In this document: piece after piece, positions 34,255-42,367 of the stretch | Numbering within the stretch: the first letter of the stretch is position 1 | Layout of the letters: each line of letters begins with the position of its first letter | Source: Vagococcus allomyrinae | GTDB taxonomy: Bacteria; Bacillota; Bacilli; Lactobacillales; Vagococcaceae | Direction of reading: 5' to 3' | Assembly: GCF_017829975.1 (NCBI RefSeq) | Contig: NZ_JAEEGA010000026.1 | Span: 1 to 45,532, forward strand | Length of the DNA: 45,532 bases | The notes under the pieces: generated by a model | The model's database searches: none | Seen by the model: the letters and a program-made list of their open reading frames with translations, nothing else | What the model was told of the DNA's origin: nothing | Position numbers and translations under genes: made by a program

Positions 34255-36420
34255 TTAGATCACGCAGCTTTCGCATGAGTTGCTGCCGATTTCTTCTTCG
34301 TCGTCAGTAAAGGTGCGGATGTAGTAAATTGATTTGACGCCTTTATGGAAAGCGTAGTGACGCAAGATATTTAAATCACGAGTGGTTTGTTTTGGTGTGT
34401 CTTTCCATTCGTATAGGCCTTCTGGAATTTCTGAGCGCATGAAAAGTGTCATGCTCATTCCTTGGTCGATGTGTTGTTGGGCTGTGGCATAGACGTCGAT
34501 GACTTTTCGCATGTCCATGTCATAGGCTGATTTGTAATAAGGTAAGGTGTCATTGTTTAAGTAAGGTGCTGGGTAATAGATCTTGCCAATTTTTTTCTCT
34601 TGGCGTTCTTCGATTAATCGCGTGATCGGATGGATACTAGCGCTTGTGTCGTTGATATAAGAAATCGAGCCATTAGGTGCCACTGCCAAGCGATTTTGGT
34701 GGTACATGCCGTCTTTTTTGATGGCATCGCGCAAGTTAGCCCAGTCTTCAGCAGTCGGAATAAAAATACCAGTAAAGAGTTCTTTGACTTTATCAAATTG
34801 TGGTGTGAATTCGCCTGTGACGTACTTATCGAAGTAAGTCCCTTTAGCGTAATCTGAATTTTCAAAGTTATGGAAGCTTTCCCCACGTTCTTTAGCGATA
34901 TTGTTGCTTTCTACCAAGGTCCAGTAGTTTAATAGCATAAAGTAAATGTTAGTAAAGTCCAAAGATTCTGGTGAACCGTACTCCATTTGGTTCTTAGCAA
35001 AGTATGAATGTAAGCCCATTGCGCCAAGTCCAATTGTATGATTTAAATCATTGCCATTTTTAATGGATGGAACTACTTCGATGTTTGAGGCATCTGTCAC
35101 ATAAGTTAAAGCACGGGTCATGGTTCTGACTGATTTACCAAAGTCACGGCTGTTCATCAAGTTAGGAATATTGGTTGAACCTAAGTTACAGCTAATGTCT
35201 GTACCCAACGTTTCATATTCCTGACGATCATTAATGGCCGAAGGCTGTTGAACTTGTAAGATTTCAGAACAAAGGTTACTCATGATGATTTTACCATCAA
35301 TTGGGTTTTGGCGATTTGCCGAATCAATATTGATGATATAAGGATAACCTGATTCTTGTTGGAGTTTACTGATTTCATTTTCAAGGTCACGAGCTTTGAT
35401 TTTGGTTTTGCGAATCTTAGGATTAGCCACTAAATTATCGTACTCTTTTGTAATATCAAGATAAGAGAAGGGCACGCCGTACTCTTTTTCAACACTATAG
35501 GGACTAAATAGGTACATGTCAGCATTTTTTCGTGCCAATTCATAAAACTTATCGGGAACAGTTAAGCCAAGAGATAAGGTTTTAACGCGGATTTTTTCAT
35601 CAGCATTTTCTTTTTTGGTGGATAAGAACATTTCAATATCTGGATGGAAGACGTTTAAGTAAACCACACCAGCCCCTTGACGTTGTCCTAATTGATTGCT
35701 GTAACTAAAGCTGTCTTCAAACAACTTCATCACAGGTACGACGCCACTTGCTGCGCCTTCGTAGCCTTTAATGGGGGCGCCACCTTCACGCAAGTTGTTC
35801 AGTGAAATACCAACACCGCCACCAATCCGTGATAGTTGCAAGGCGCTGTTAATCGAACGGCCAATACTGTTCATATCATCGGTGACTTGCAGTAAGAAAC
35901 AAGACACTAATTCACCACGGCGCTTCCGTCCTGCATTTAAGAAAGAAGGGGTGGCCGGTTGATAGCGCTGATGAATCATTTCATCGGCAATATCTAGGGC
36001 TAATTGCTCATTGCCTTCAGCGAAGTACAAGGCATTAAAGGCCACACGATCTTCGTAACGCTCTAAGTATTGGGTGCCATCATTACTTTTAAGGGCGTAC
36101 TGGGAATAAAACTTATAAGCTGCCATAAAGGATTTAAATTCGAAGTTTTGCTCTTCAAGGAAGGTGTAAAGCGAATCGATAAATTCAATAGAATAATTGC
36201 GGATAAATTCTTCTTCAAGAAAATCGTGTTCGATTAAATAGTCAATCTTTTCTTTGGTAGAGCCGAAGATCATCGTGTTAGGCTCGACATTTTCTTGGAA
36301 GAAAGCCGCTAAAGCCTCTTTATCTTTATGTAATGGAATTTGACCATCGACTGGGCGGTTGATTTCATTGTTTAATTTGAAGTAACTTACTTCATCTAGC
36401 TGTTTTAGACTCAATTTCAC
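34255..36420 (-). CDS. nrdE: Class Ib ribonucleotide reductase, alpha subunit
   Basis: A 721-residue catalytic subunit that reduces NDPs to dNDPs. Motifs: RRGELVSCFLL (active-site Cys), RIGGGVGISLNNLR, NLCSEILQ (Asn/Cys/Glu active site), and the C-terminal redox pair SNSCESCVI that accepts electrons from NrdH. No full ATP-cone, as usual for class Ib. The start is GTG 36420 or TTG 36414 (product MSLKQLDEV), both inside the 3' end of nrdI, a 29-base overlap. Transcribed with nrdH, nrdI and nrdF. Confidence 0.96.
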   Translation of the reverse strand: MKLSLKQLDEVSYFKLNNEINRPVDGQIPLHKDKEALAAFFQENVEPNTMIFGSTKEKIDYLIEHDFLEEEFIRNYSIEFIDSLYTFLEEQNFEFKSFMAAYKFYSQYALKSNDGTQYLERYEDRVAFNALYFAEGNEQLALDIADEMIHQRYQPATPSFLNAGRKRRGELVSCFLLQVTDDMNSIGRSINSALQLSRIGGGVGISLNNLREGGAPIKGYEGAASGVVPVMKLFEDSFSYSNQLGQRQGAGVVYLNVFHPDIEMFLSTKKENADEKIRVKTLSLGLTVPDKFYELARKNADMYLFSPYSVEKEYGVPFSYLDITKEYDNLVANPKIRKTKIKARDLENEISKLQQESGYPYIINIDSANRQNPIDGKIIMSNLCSEILQVQQPSAINDRQEYETLGTDISCNLGSTNIPNLMNSRDFGKSVRTMTRALTYVTDASNIEVVPSIKNGNDLNHTIGLGAMGLHSYFAKNQMEYGSPESLDFTNIYFMLLNYWTLVESNNIAKERGESFHNFENSDYAKGTYFDKYVTGEFTPQFDKVKELFTGIFIPTAEDWANLRDAIKKDGMYHQNRLAVAPNGSISYINDTSASIHPITRLIEERQEKKIGKIYYPAPYLNNDTLPYYKSAYDMDMRKVIDVYATAQQHIDQGMSMTLFMRSEIPEGLYEWKDTPKQTTRDLNILRHYAFHKGVKSIYYIRTFTDDEEEIGSNSCESCVI

Positions 36421-36772
36421 TCACTACTTTCTTAAAGTTTTCGACATCATCTGGTGTGCCATTCATTTCGAAATCGAATAGCATGGGGATTTGATACGCT
36501 TGTGCTAAATCTTTGGCTGTGTAGACATACAGATCGCCAAAATTTAAATTGCCACTGCCAGCAACGCCTTTGAGTTGCTGACGGTTGCTCTTAAATTCAA
36601 TAAAGTCGTCCGCTACCTCGGTAATGTCTCTATCGTAAGTAGGAACGACTAATATATAAGGTTCATTTAGTTCGTGAAAGGGATTGGTTTGATCAATTTC
36701 GTAAGCAGGCAAGCCGACTTTTTTTATAAAGCGTCTGGTCTGTCCGGTGACGCTAAAATAAACAAGTTTCAT
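36392..36772 (-). CDS. nrdI: Flavodoxin-like protein NrdI
   Basis: A 126-residue FMN protein that supplies the oxidant for assembling the Mn2-tyrosyl radical in NrdF. The phosphate-binding loop SVTGQTRRF and the flavin loops VPTYDRD and GVAGSGNLNFGD are present. It begins one base after nrdH ends and overlaps nrdE, so translation is coupled across the operon. Confidence 0.95.
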   Translation of the reverse strand: MKLVYFSVTGQTRRFIKKVGLPAYEIDQTNPFHELNEPYILVVPTYDRDITEVADDFIEFKSNRQQLKGVAGSGNLNFGDLYVYTAKDLAQAYQIPMLFDFEMNGTPDDVENFKKVVSEIESKTAR

Positions 36773-36773
36773 G

Positions 36774-37004
36774 TTAAACAGCTAGAGCTCTCAATTGATC
36801 AGGTCTAAAGCCAACAATTGTCACATCTTCACTAGCCGTTACGACTGGTACACTACGATACCCTTGATCTTTTAACCAATCTATATATTGTGGTTCTGAA
36901 TCGATGTTTACTTCGCTATATGAAATATTTTTATCGGTTAGAAACCGTTTTGTCATTTTGCATTGTGGGCAGTTATCTTTAGTATATAATGTAATATTAG
37001 TCAT
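36774..37004 (-). CDS. nrdH: Glutaredoxin-like NrdH redoxin
   Basis: A 76-residue electron donor for NrdE. Active site C12-P-Q-C15 and the C-terminal pattern GFRPDQLRAL typical of NrdH. ATG 37004 is eight bases after GGAGG; the five-residue upstream extension is not supported. First gene of nrdHIEF; its promoter and NrdR boxes lie immediately upstream. Confidence 0.95.
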   Translation of the reverse strand: MTNITLYTKDNCPQCKMTKRFLTDKNISYSEVNIDSEPQYIDWLKDQGYRSVPVVTASEDVTIVGFRPDQLRALAV

Positions 37005-37045
37005 GTTAATTACCTCCAAGGAATTTCGTTTTTTAACTAATTACT

Positions 37046-37127
37046 AGTATACCCCCTACAGAAAAAAAGTCAACTCAAAAACACCATATATTGTGCCTGA
37101 AACACGAACGAACACAACGTTTGGTAG
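37046..37127 (-). promoter_or_regulatory. nrdHIEF promoter with paired NrdR boxes
   Basis: On the minus strand TTGACT (37068-37073), 16-bp spacer and TATACT (37046-37051) form a good promoter. Just upstream lie an NrdR-type box ACACCATATATTGTGC (37081-37096) and a weaker one starting exactly 31 bp away (37112-37127, ACACAACGTTTGGTAG). Spacing by three helical turns is the NrdR pattern. Confidence 0.75.
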
Positions 37128-37422
37128 GTGTTAACTTTCACAAAACTGATTTATCGAGCTTTCATAAGGCTTTTTCATCCAAAAAAAAACCGAAATATTA
37201 CCATATTTTTTTCGGGGCACATCATCTAGATAAGCGCAATCGCTTTCTTGGAATTTTGGCGGAATGAAGGGAGGGTTTTTCAAGATAATCTGAGAAAAAT
37301 CATATCTATATGTTGTGTCTTGCTAAAAGGGGGAGTTAGTTGAAAAGAGAAAAAATGACGTCTAAAAGTCGCTTTCGCTGAGCTGTTTCGTGAAAAAAAG
37401 CGCAATATCAGGCGAAAAGCCA
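37128..37422. other. Gap between nrdH and feoA
   Basis: No supported gene. A hairpin at 37190-37215 (CCGAAATAT/ATATTTTTTTCGG) with a run of A on its left could terminate a minus-strand transcript, but no minus-strand gene feeds into it. The minus-strand open frame at 37280-37498 has no ribosome binding site and looks accidental. Confidence 0.4.
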
Positions 37423-37483
37423 TTGACAAACAAGAGGAAGGGGGATAATATAAGGGTAACAAATGAGAATGATTATCAATATC
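37423..37483 (+). promoter_or_regulatory. feoAB promoter with Fur-type box
   Basis: TTGACA (37423-37428), 17-bp spacer, TAATAT (37446-37451). A 19-bp Fur-like box GAGAATGATTATCAATATC (37465-37483) lies over the transcription start, matching GATAATGATAATCATTATC at most positions. Predicts iron repression. Confidence 0.8.
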
Positions 37484-37531
37484 GTTAAGATCTGACATGT
37501 GAAAATAACAACAAATAAACGAGGTGAAAGA

Positions 37532-37999
37532 ATGCTTAATTTACAAGAAGGTTCTGTGGGAACTGTTTATTATTTTAAGGAAGTGGTGGATGCCAGTACA
37601 TCTGAACGCCATTTAGCTAACTTAGGCTTTGTTAAGGGGGCAAAAATTAGAATTATTTCCCAAGACAAACGGGGAGACTTGATTATTTTGGTTAAGGATG
37701 CTCGTCTGGCTATTAGCCCAAGTGTTGCCAGTCAAGTGATCGTTTCAACGGAGAGCAGCCAACCAATTCATTGTCAAACGCTAGACGGTGTGGGGATTGG
37801 GGCGGTCACTAAAGTTGAAAACGTTTTAGGTAGTGGGCTGCTTCGTCGACGATTGATGGATATGGGCTTAACTCGCGGGGTTGATGTGATGATTCGTAAA
37901 GTGGCGCCTTTAGGGGATCCGATTGAAGTCACTATTCGTGGGTATGAGTTAACCTTGCGTAAAGCTGAAGCGGAATTAGTTTTAGTAAAGGAAGTTTAA
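37532..37999 (+). CDS. feoA: Ferrous iron transport protein A, two tandem FeoA domains
   Basis: A 155-residue cytoplasmic protein made of two SH3-like FeoA domains: about 1-73 (EGSVGTVYYF to SQVIV) and 80-155 (GVGIGAVTKVENV to LVLVKEV). Most FeoA proteins have one domain of about 75 residues, so this is a fused duplication. FeoA aids the FeoB transporter. ATG 37532 (GAGGTGAAAG upstream) is preferred over the longer frame. feoB follows after four bases. Confidence 0.93.
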   Translation: MLNLQEGSVGTVYYFKEVVDASTSERHLANLGFVKGAKIRIISQDKRGDLIILVKDARLAISPSVASQVIVSTESSQPIHCQTLDGVGIGAVTKVENVLGSGLLRRRLMDMGLTRGVDVMIRKVAPLGDPIEVTIRGYELTLRKAEAELVLVKEV

Positions 38000-38003
38000 A
38001 ACG

Positions 38004-40160
38004 ATGGCCAATAAAATTGTAGCTTTAGCAGGAAATCCTAATAGCGGCAAGACCAGTCTCTTTAACGAATTAACCGGTGCCAATCAATCTGTGGGAAATT
38101 GGCCTGGTGTGACCGTTGAGCGCAAAGAAGGCCATTATAGGAAAGATAAGTCAGTTATTATTCAGGATTTGCCCGGCATCTATTCGCTGGCACCTTATAC
38201 ACCGGAAGAAGTCGTCGCACGTAATTATCTTTTACAAGAACGGCCGGATGTCATTCTGAATGTGGTGGACGGTACCAATTTGGAACGAAATTTATATTTG
38301 AGTTTACAGTTAATGGATTTAGGTATCCCCGTGGTTGTGGCACTTAATATGATGGATGTCTTAAAGAAGCAGAAAAAAGAGATCAATTTAGAAAAGCTTG
38401 CCTACGGTTTAGGGATCAAGATTGTTGGTACCAGTGCGGTTAAGCGGCAAGGCATTGATGAGGCCATCGAGACGGCTATAAAAGTTGCCGACCAACCAGC
38501 GCCACAGCCGATCACTTATGACCCTCGTTTGGAAACTGCCCTAAAGGAAATTACTTCTATAATAGAAGGTAAAAACCTGTTGTCAATCGCGGGCCGTAGC
38601 GTGACGCCTGAAACAGAACGTTGGTACAGCATGAAATTATTTGAACGTGATGCCCAAGTATTAGCAGACTTGGCGTTAACGTCAGCTGAAAAAAAAGAGA
38701 TTGATGAGATTGTCAGTATTACGGAAAAAATAATTGGTGATGATAGCGAAAGTATTTTAATCAATGAACGTTATGATTATATAACAAAATTAGTCAAACT
38801 ATGTGTGATTAGTCAAGAGGATTTTAAGTTAACCCTTAGTGATCAGGTCGATAGAATAGTGACCAATCGTTTTTTTGCTCTGCCAATTTTCGCTTTTATC
38901 ATGTGGTTAGTGTATTACCTCTCGATTCAGACTGTGGGAACTATGGGAACCGATTGGGTTAACGACACCTTGTTTGGGGAGCTTGTTCCCTCAGCAGTTG
39001 GCAATTTGTTGCTTCAGTTAAAGGTTGCCACCTGGATGCAGAGTTTAATCTTAGATGGCATTATTGCAGGAGTGGGAGCGGTTCTTGGTTTTGTGCCCCA
39101 GTTGATTGTTCTTTTTCTGTGTTTAGCTATTTTAGAAGATTGTGGCTATATGTCGCGAATTGCCTTCGTCATGGATCGCCTGTTTCGCCGTTTTGGCATG
39201 TCAGGAAAATCCTTTATCCCGATGCTAATTGCCACCGGCTGCGGTGTTCCAGGGGTTATGGCCAGTCGGACGATTGAAAATGAAAAGGACCGTAAAATTA
39301 CCATTATGGTGACGACTTTTATGCCCTGTTCAGCTAAATTACCGATTATTGCCTTAATTGCAGGGGCCTTTTTCCCACATGCTAGTTGGGTGGCGCCTTC
39401 TGCCTACTTTATTGGCATGAGTGCGATTGTCTTATCAGGAATTGTTTTGAAAAAAGTCAAAACGTTTGCCGGTGATGTTTCGCCTTTTATTATGGAATTA
39501 CCCGCTTATCATTTGCCGAGAGTACGAGGTGTTTTACAACAAACCTGGCACCGTAGTTTTGCTTTTGTCAAAAAAGCTGGAACGATTATCTTTGTTTCCA
39601 GTATTTTGATTTGGTTCTTGTCAAGTTTTAATCTGAAGTTGCAAATGGTGACGGCGGATCAAAGTATTTTAGCTAATCTAGGGAACTTAATCGCCTTTAT
39701 TTTTGTGCCACTAGGTTGGGGGGATTGGCGAGCAACTGTGGCAACCGTAACAGGACTTATTGCCAAAGAAAACGTAGTGAATACGTTTGGTATTTTATTT
39801 GGTGGTTTTAGTGAAGTCTCTGAAGCGGGCAATGAGGTCTGGCCGGCCTTAAGAGCCGCTTATACACCTGTGGCGGCCTACTCTTTCCTCGTCTTTAACT
39901 TGCTTTGTGCCCCTTGTTTCGCTGCAATTGGGGCGATTCATCGCGAGATGGCCGATTTGAAGTGGACGATGGCCGCTGTTGGTTTTCAGTGCGGCGTTGC
40001 CTACTTAGCCAGTTTTGTTGTGTACCAACTAGGCCATGTCTTCTTTGAAGGAGGACGTTTCGGCCTAGGAGCTAGCCTAGGAATTGGTGTTGTAGTGGCC
40101 TTGATGTACTTATTGATAAGAAAACCAAAACACGTTGTGGCAACCTTATCAACCATATAG
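38004..40160 (+). CDS. feoB: Ferrous iron transporter FeoB
   Basis: A 718-residue Fe2+ transporter. N-terminal GTPase domain: GNPNSGKTS (G1), DLPG (G3), LNMMD (G4), followed by a GDI-like helical region (about 165-270). The membrane part (about 285-700) holds two Gate motifs: the MLIATGCGVPGVMASRTIENEKDR region and the TTFMPCSAKLPI region with its conserved Cys. Length is typical. Iron uptake under anaerobic or low-pH conditions; controlled by the Fur box upstream of feoA. Confidence 0.96.
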   Translation: MANKIVALAGNPNSGKTSLFNELTGANQSVGNWPGVTVERKEGHYRKDKSVIIQDLPGIYSLAPYTPEEVVARNYLLQERPDVILNVVDGTNLERNLYLSLQLMDLGIPVVVALNMMDVLKKQKKEINLEKLAYGLGIKIVGTSAVKRQGIDEAIETAIKVADQPAPQPITYDPRLETALKEITSIIEGKNLLSIAGRSVTPETERWYSMKLFERDAQVLADLALTSAEKKEIDEIVSITEKIIGDDSESILINERYDYITKLVKLCVISQEDFKLTLSDQVDRIVTNRFFALPIFAFIMWLVYYLSIQTVGTMGTDWVNDTLFGELVPSAVGNLLLQLKVATWMQSLILDGIIAGVGAVLGFVPQLIVLFLCLAILEDCGYMSRIAFVMDRLFRRFGMSGKSFIPMLIATGCGVPGVMASRTIENEKDRKITIMVTTFMPCSAKLPIIALIAGAFFPHASWVAPSAYFIGMSAIVLSGIVLKKVKTFAGDVSPFIMELPAYHLPRVRGVLQQTWHRSFAFVKKAGTIIFVSSILIWFLSSFNLKLQMVTADQSILANLGNLIAFIFVPLGWGDWRATVATVTGLIAKENVVNTFGILFGGFSEVSEAGNEVWPALRAAYTPVAAYSFLVFNLLCAPCFAAIGAIHREMADLKWTMAAVGFQCGVAYLASFVVYQLGHVFFEGGRFGLGASLGIGVVVALMYLLIRKPKHVVATLSTI

Positions 40161-40175
40161 AAGGGACGGATAAAT

Positions 40176-40316
40176 ATGTCAACCTTAATCTTAAGTCTGA
40201 TAATTTTCGGAGGAGCGGCGTATATCATCTATCGAACATACTTTAAAAAGAATCGCCAAGACAGTTGTCACGATTGTGATTGCCCAGCCAAACCATCCCA
40301 TTTAAACAGTAAATAA
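40176..40316 (+). CDS. FeoB-associated Cys-rich membrane protein
   Basis: A 46-residue protein: one membrane helix (about 3-20) followed by a basic stretch and Cys31-x2-Cys34-x-Cys36 (SCHDCDCPAK). Small proteins of this design commonly follow feoB in Firmicutes. AAGGGA precedes the ATG by about nine bases. Probably a membrane accessory or iron-sensing partner of FeoB; precise role unknown. Confidence 0.85.
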   Translation: MSTLILSLIIFGGAAYIIYRTYFKKNRQDSCHDCDCPAKPSHLNSK

Positions 40317-40321
40317 ACCTC

Positions 40322-40348
40322 AAAAACTGTCACTACTGACAGTTTTTT
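40322..40348 (+). terminator. Rho-independent terminator of the feo operon
   Basis: AAAACTGTC/GACAGTTTT stem and a T run. Confidence 0.85.
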
Positions 40349-40446
40349 ATGGGCTGTAAAGCTTGATTTGATCAGGTTTTTGTTAAAGTCAGTCAATGGT
40401 AAGCACCTGAAAGATAAAAAATCGCCTGTGAATAGTAACTAAAAAG

Positions 40447-40479
40447 AAACTGCAGACAATAATTGTCTCAGTTTTTTTT
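40447..40479 (+). terminator. Second hairpin terminator, no gene upstream
   Basis: AAACTG-C-AGACAA pairs with TTGTCT-CAGTTT (one bulge), followed by eight T. Only about 100 gene-free bases separate it from the feo terminator, so it is either a backup or ends an unannotated small RNA. It sits directly before the repeat array. Confidence 0.65.
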
Positions 40480-40500
40480 AAAACTTATTTTTATGAATAG

Positions 40501-41165
40501 TTATGTTAAAAAAATAGAACCTCAACGGATGAGTGATGGCATCACTCATTAAATAACGGAGTTAAATAATCTGAATGCGACTATGTCAATGGGTATAAGT
40601 TTTTAAAATGACAGATCTTCAAATGAGTGATAGTATCACTCAACAGGCGGTTTGTTAGTTTTAGGGTGTTATTTAAGAAATTTACCGCTAAGCGTCTAAT
40701 TGTTTGTGGCATCTGTGGTCTTAATAAACCGTTATGCTAAAAAAACAATTCCTCAACGGATGAGTGATGACATCACTCATTAAATAACGGAGTTAAACGA
40801 TATGGATAAGGTTATGTCAATGGGTACGAGTTTTTAAAATGACAGATCTTCAAATGAGTGATAGCATCACTCAACAGGCGGTTTGTTAGTTTTAGCGTGT
40901 TATTTAAGAAATTTACCGCTAAGCGTCTAATTGTTTGTTGCATCTGTGGTCTTAATAAACCGTTATGCTAAAAAAACAATTCCTCAACGGATGAGTGACG
41001 GTATCACTCATTAAATAACTGCGTCAAACAATATGGATAAGGTTATGTCAATGGTTATAAGTTTTTAAAATGACAGATCTTCAAATGAGTGATAGCATCA
41101 CTCAGCAAGCAATTTGCTAGTTCTGCTTTGTTATTTGACCACCTGTCTAATGTTCTTTTCCACTA
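40501..41165. repeat. Tandem array of a 231-bp unit carrying paired palindromes
   Basis: Copies start at 40501, 40732 and 40963, exactly 231 bp apart; the third is complete to about 41130 and then diverges. Copies 1 and 2 are nearly identical. Each unit has two palindromes built from ATGAGTGAT and ATCACTCA(T) with a 3-nt spacer: 40529-40549, 40623-40642, 40760-40780, 40854-40873, 40991-41011 and 41085-41104. The arms are constant (one change, in the fifth copy) while spacers vary (GGC, AGT, GAC, AGC, GGT, AGC). Alternating 94- and 137-bp distances repeat precisely. No open frame spans the array. It is not a CRISPR. Function unknown. Confidence 0.95.
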
Positions 41166-41588
41166 GTTTAAATCAAACTCTTTAACTCTCTTTTTAACCG
41201 TTTAGAGGGCTAGACAGCGACTAAAATAATCATTACGCAAAGCCTTAACCTTCATCCTTTATAATTGAAACATATCACATTTCGGAGATAAAGTCAATAT
41301 TTTTTTTAGCGAAACAGGACTATGCTAATTCACCGTCTATTAGGGTTTAAAAAAGCTTGATTTATAAGCCTTTTGCTAGGGGGGCAGTTGTCTAGTGTCT
41401 GGAAAAAAGAAAATTGCTCGTCATTTTTAAGTAATTGTTGTGGAAAGGCTCTTATATCTGAAAAAAATCAATTGTGGTTAATAACCTAAACTGGTCTTGA
41501 CTGCTTCAGCGAAAAGGGAATCAAGATGTTTTTGATGAAGTAGCTTTTCTAAGGTCTTTAATTCTTTTATTTTAACAAAGAAAAACAC
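41166..41588. other. Gene-free stretch between repeat array and tRNA
   Basis: No open frame with a credible start was found, and no further copies of the 231-bp unit. AT-rich; probably decayed or spacer sequence. Confidence 0.5.
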
Positions 41589-41617
41589 TTGCTATTGAAC
41601 ATGGCCAGTGCTAAAAT
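41589..41617 (+). promoter_or_regulatory. Promoter of tRNA-Lys
   Basis: TTGCTA (41589-41594), 17-bp spacer, TAAAAT (41612-41617), about 20 bases before the tRNA. Confidence 0.65.
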
Positions 41618-41637
41618 ATGTCTTGTAGTTATTTTTT

Positions 41638-41710
41638 GGGCTGTTAGCTCAGTTGGTAGAGCAACGGACTCTTAATCCGTGGGTCGCGGGTTCGAACCCC
41701 TCACAGCCCA
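41638..41710 (+). tRNA. tRNA-Lys(CUU)
   Basis: Full cloverleaf: acceptor GGGCTGT/ACAGCCC, D-arm GCTCAGTTGGTAGAGC, anticodon stem ACGGA/TCCGT with loop CTCTTAA (anticodon CTT, Lys AAG), T-arm GCGGGTTCGAACCCC, discriminator A. CCA is not encoded. A phage-type integrase remnant lies just downstream facing it, so the 3' end has probably served as an attachment site. Confidence 0.97.
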
Positions 41711-41727
41711 TTGGGTGCCAAACCCAT

Positions 41728-41790
41728 GAGAATGGTATCACATCGGCGTTTTCGGACGTTTGGAAGATGTGATGCGCATTCTCTTTTTTT
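41728..41790 (+). terminator. Long hairpin terminator after tRNA-Lys
   Basis: GAGAATG...TCACATC pairs with GATGTGAT...CATTCTC across about 56 bases, followed by seven T. Its left arm closely resembles that of the terminator at 43513-43574. Confidence 0.85.
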
Positions 41791-41863
41791 ATTGAAAATA
41801 GCTAACTGGGCAAGAAATTGGGCAACTCTTAATATAGTTTCGGTATAAAATAACAACAATTGG

Positions 41864-41974
41864 TCAGAAAAATGTTGAAAATTCGTCACTTGCTTTCTCG
41901 TCAATTTCCTTTAACGCGTGGGAGTAAATATTCGTTGTAGTGCTAAAGTTTATATTTATTATGTCTTTATCGGA
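41864..41974 (-). pseudogene. Tyrosine integrase, C-terminal remnant next to tRNA-Lys
   Basis: Thirty-six codons between a stop at 41975-41977 and a stop at 41864-41866 read NFSTTTNIYSHALKEIDEKA and end SDEFSTFF. TTTNIYSH is the nucleophile-tyrosine segment of phage/ICE integrases, and the stop follows at the usual distance. The rest of the gene is gone. It belongs to a different integrase lineage from the fragment at 168-344 (NVYAHVTKEAKEE). Its position at the 3' side of tRNA-Lys is the classic layout of a tRNA-integrated element. Confidence 0.7.
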
Positions 41975-41980
41975 TTAAAA

Positions 41981-42003
41981 AGCCCGTATTTGTTATACGG
42001 ACA
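41981..42003 (-). terminator. Terminator of the 42008-42367 gene
   Basis: CCGTAT/ATACGG stem (41984-41989 and 41995-42000) followed on the minus strand by GGCTTTTTA. Confidence 0.65.
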
Positions 42004-42007
42004 AGTT

Positions 42008-42367
42008 TTATGAATGCCGAATCATGTAATTAACTATTCTAGTCACATCATTTTGTTGATACTCAGTGCTTGTCAATTGGATCATACGATTACTTTGAAT
42101 AGCACCCGCGTCAAATTTTTTCTCTAAAGTAGGGAGAACAACTACTAAATCAAAATCTAATCGGATTATTTCATCAGAATCCGATTCTGTAGAGTCGAAA
42201 TCAAATTGCCACTGTAACCTCTTTAGCTGTATTTCTTTTTGGACTTGAGTAACTAGTTTTTGATTGTTTCCAATCCTGAAAAGTGAGGATACGATATCTT
42301 GTTTATTGGCTGCAAATTGACCACCAAAGATGGGGGTTGGTCCATAGATGAGTATTCCTTTTTTCAT
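42008..42367 (-). CDS. Orphan cytoplasmic protein, 119 residues
   Basis: Start ATG 42367 has AAAGGAG eight bases upstream. The product begins MKKGILIYGPTPIFGGQFAA, a beta strand followed by a Gly/Pro-rich loop, then helices and a second hydrophobic strand FDLVVVLPTLEKKF, ending in a short helix. This gives the feel of a small alpha/beta fold, but it lacks the Cys of a PTS EIIB and I recognise no family. It has its own terminator. Lies in the accessory region by tRNA-Lys. Function unknown. Confidence 0.65.
   Translation of the reverse strand: MKKGILIYGPTPIFGGQFAANKQDIVSSLFRIGNNQKLVTQVQKEIQLKRLQWQFDFDSTESDSDEIIRLDFDLVVVLPTLEKKFDAGAIQSNRMIQLTSTEYQQNDVTRIVNYMIRHS

Noticed and set aside
37280-37498. 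Minus-strand ORF upstream of feoA
   Set aside because: It covers the promoter and Fur box, has no ribosome binding site and has an implausible composition.
40501-41165. CRISPR array or coding tandem repeat
   Set aside because: The repeat is 231 bp with no unique spacers, no cas genes nearby and no frame open through it.
41701-41904. Minus-strand ORF of 67 codons over the tRNA terminator
   Set aside because: It reads through the tRNA terminator hairpin without a ribosome binding site and is out of frame with the real integrase remnant at 41864-41974.
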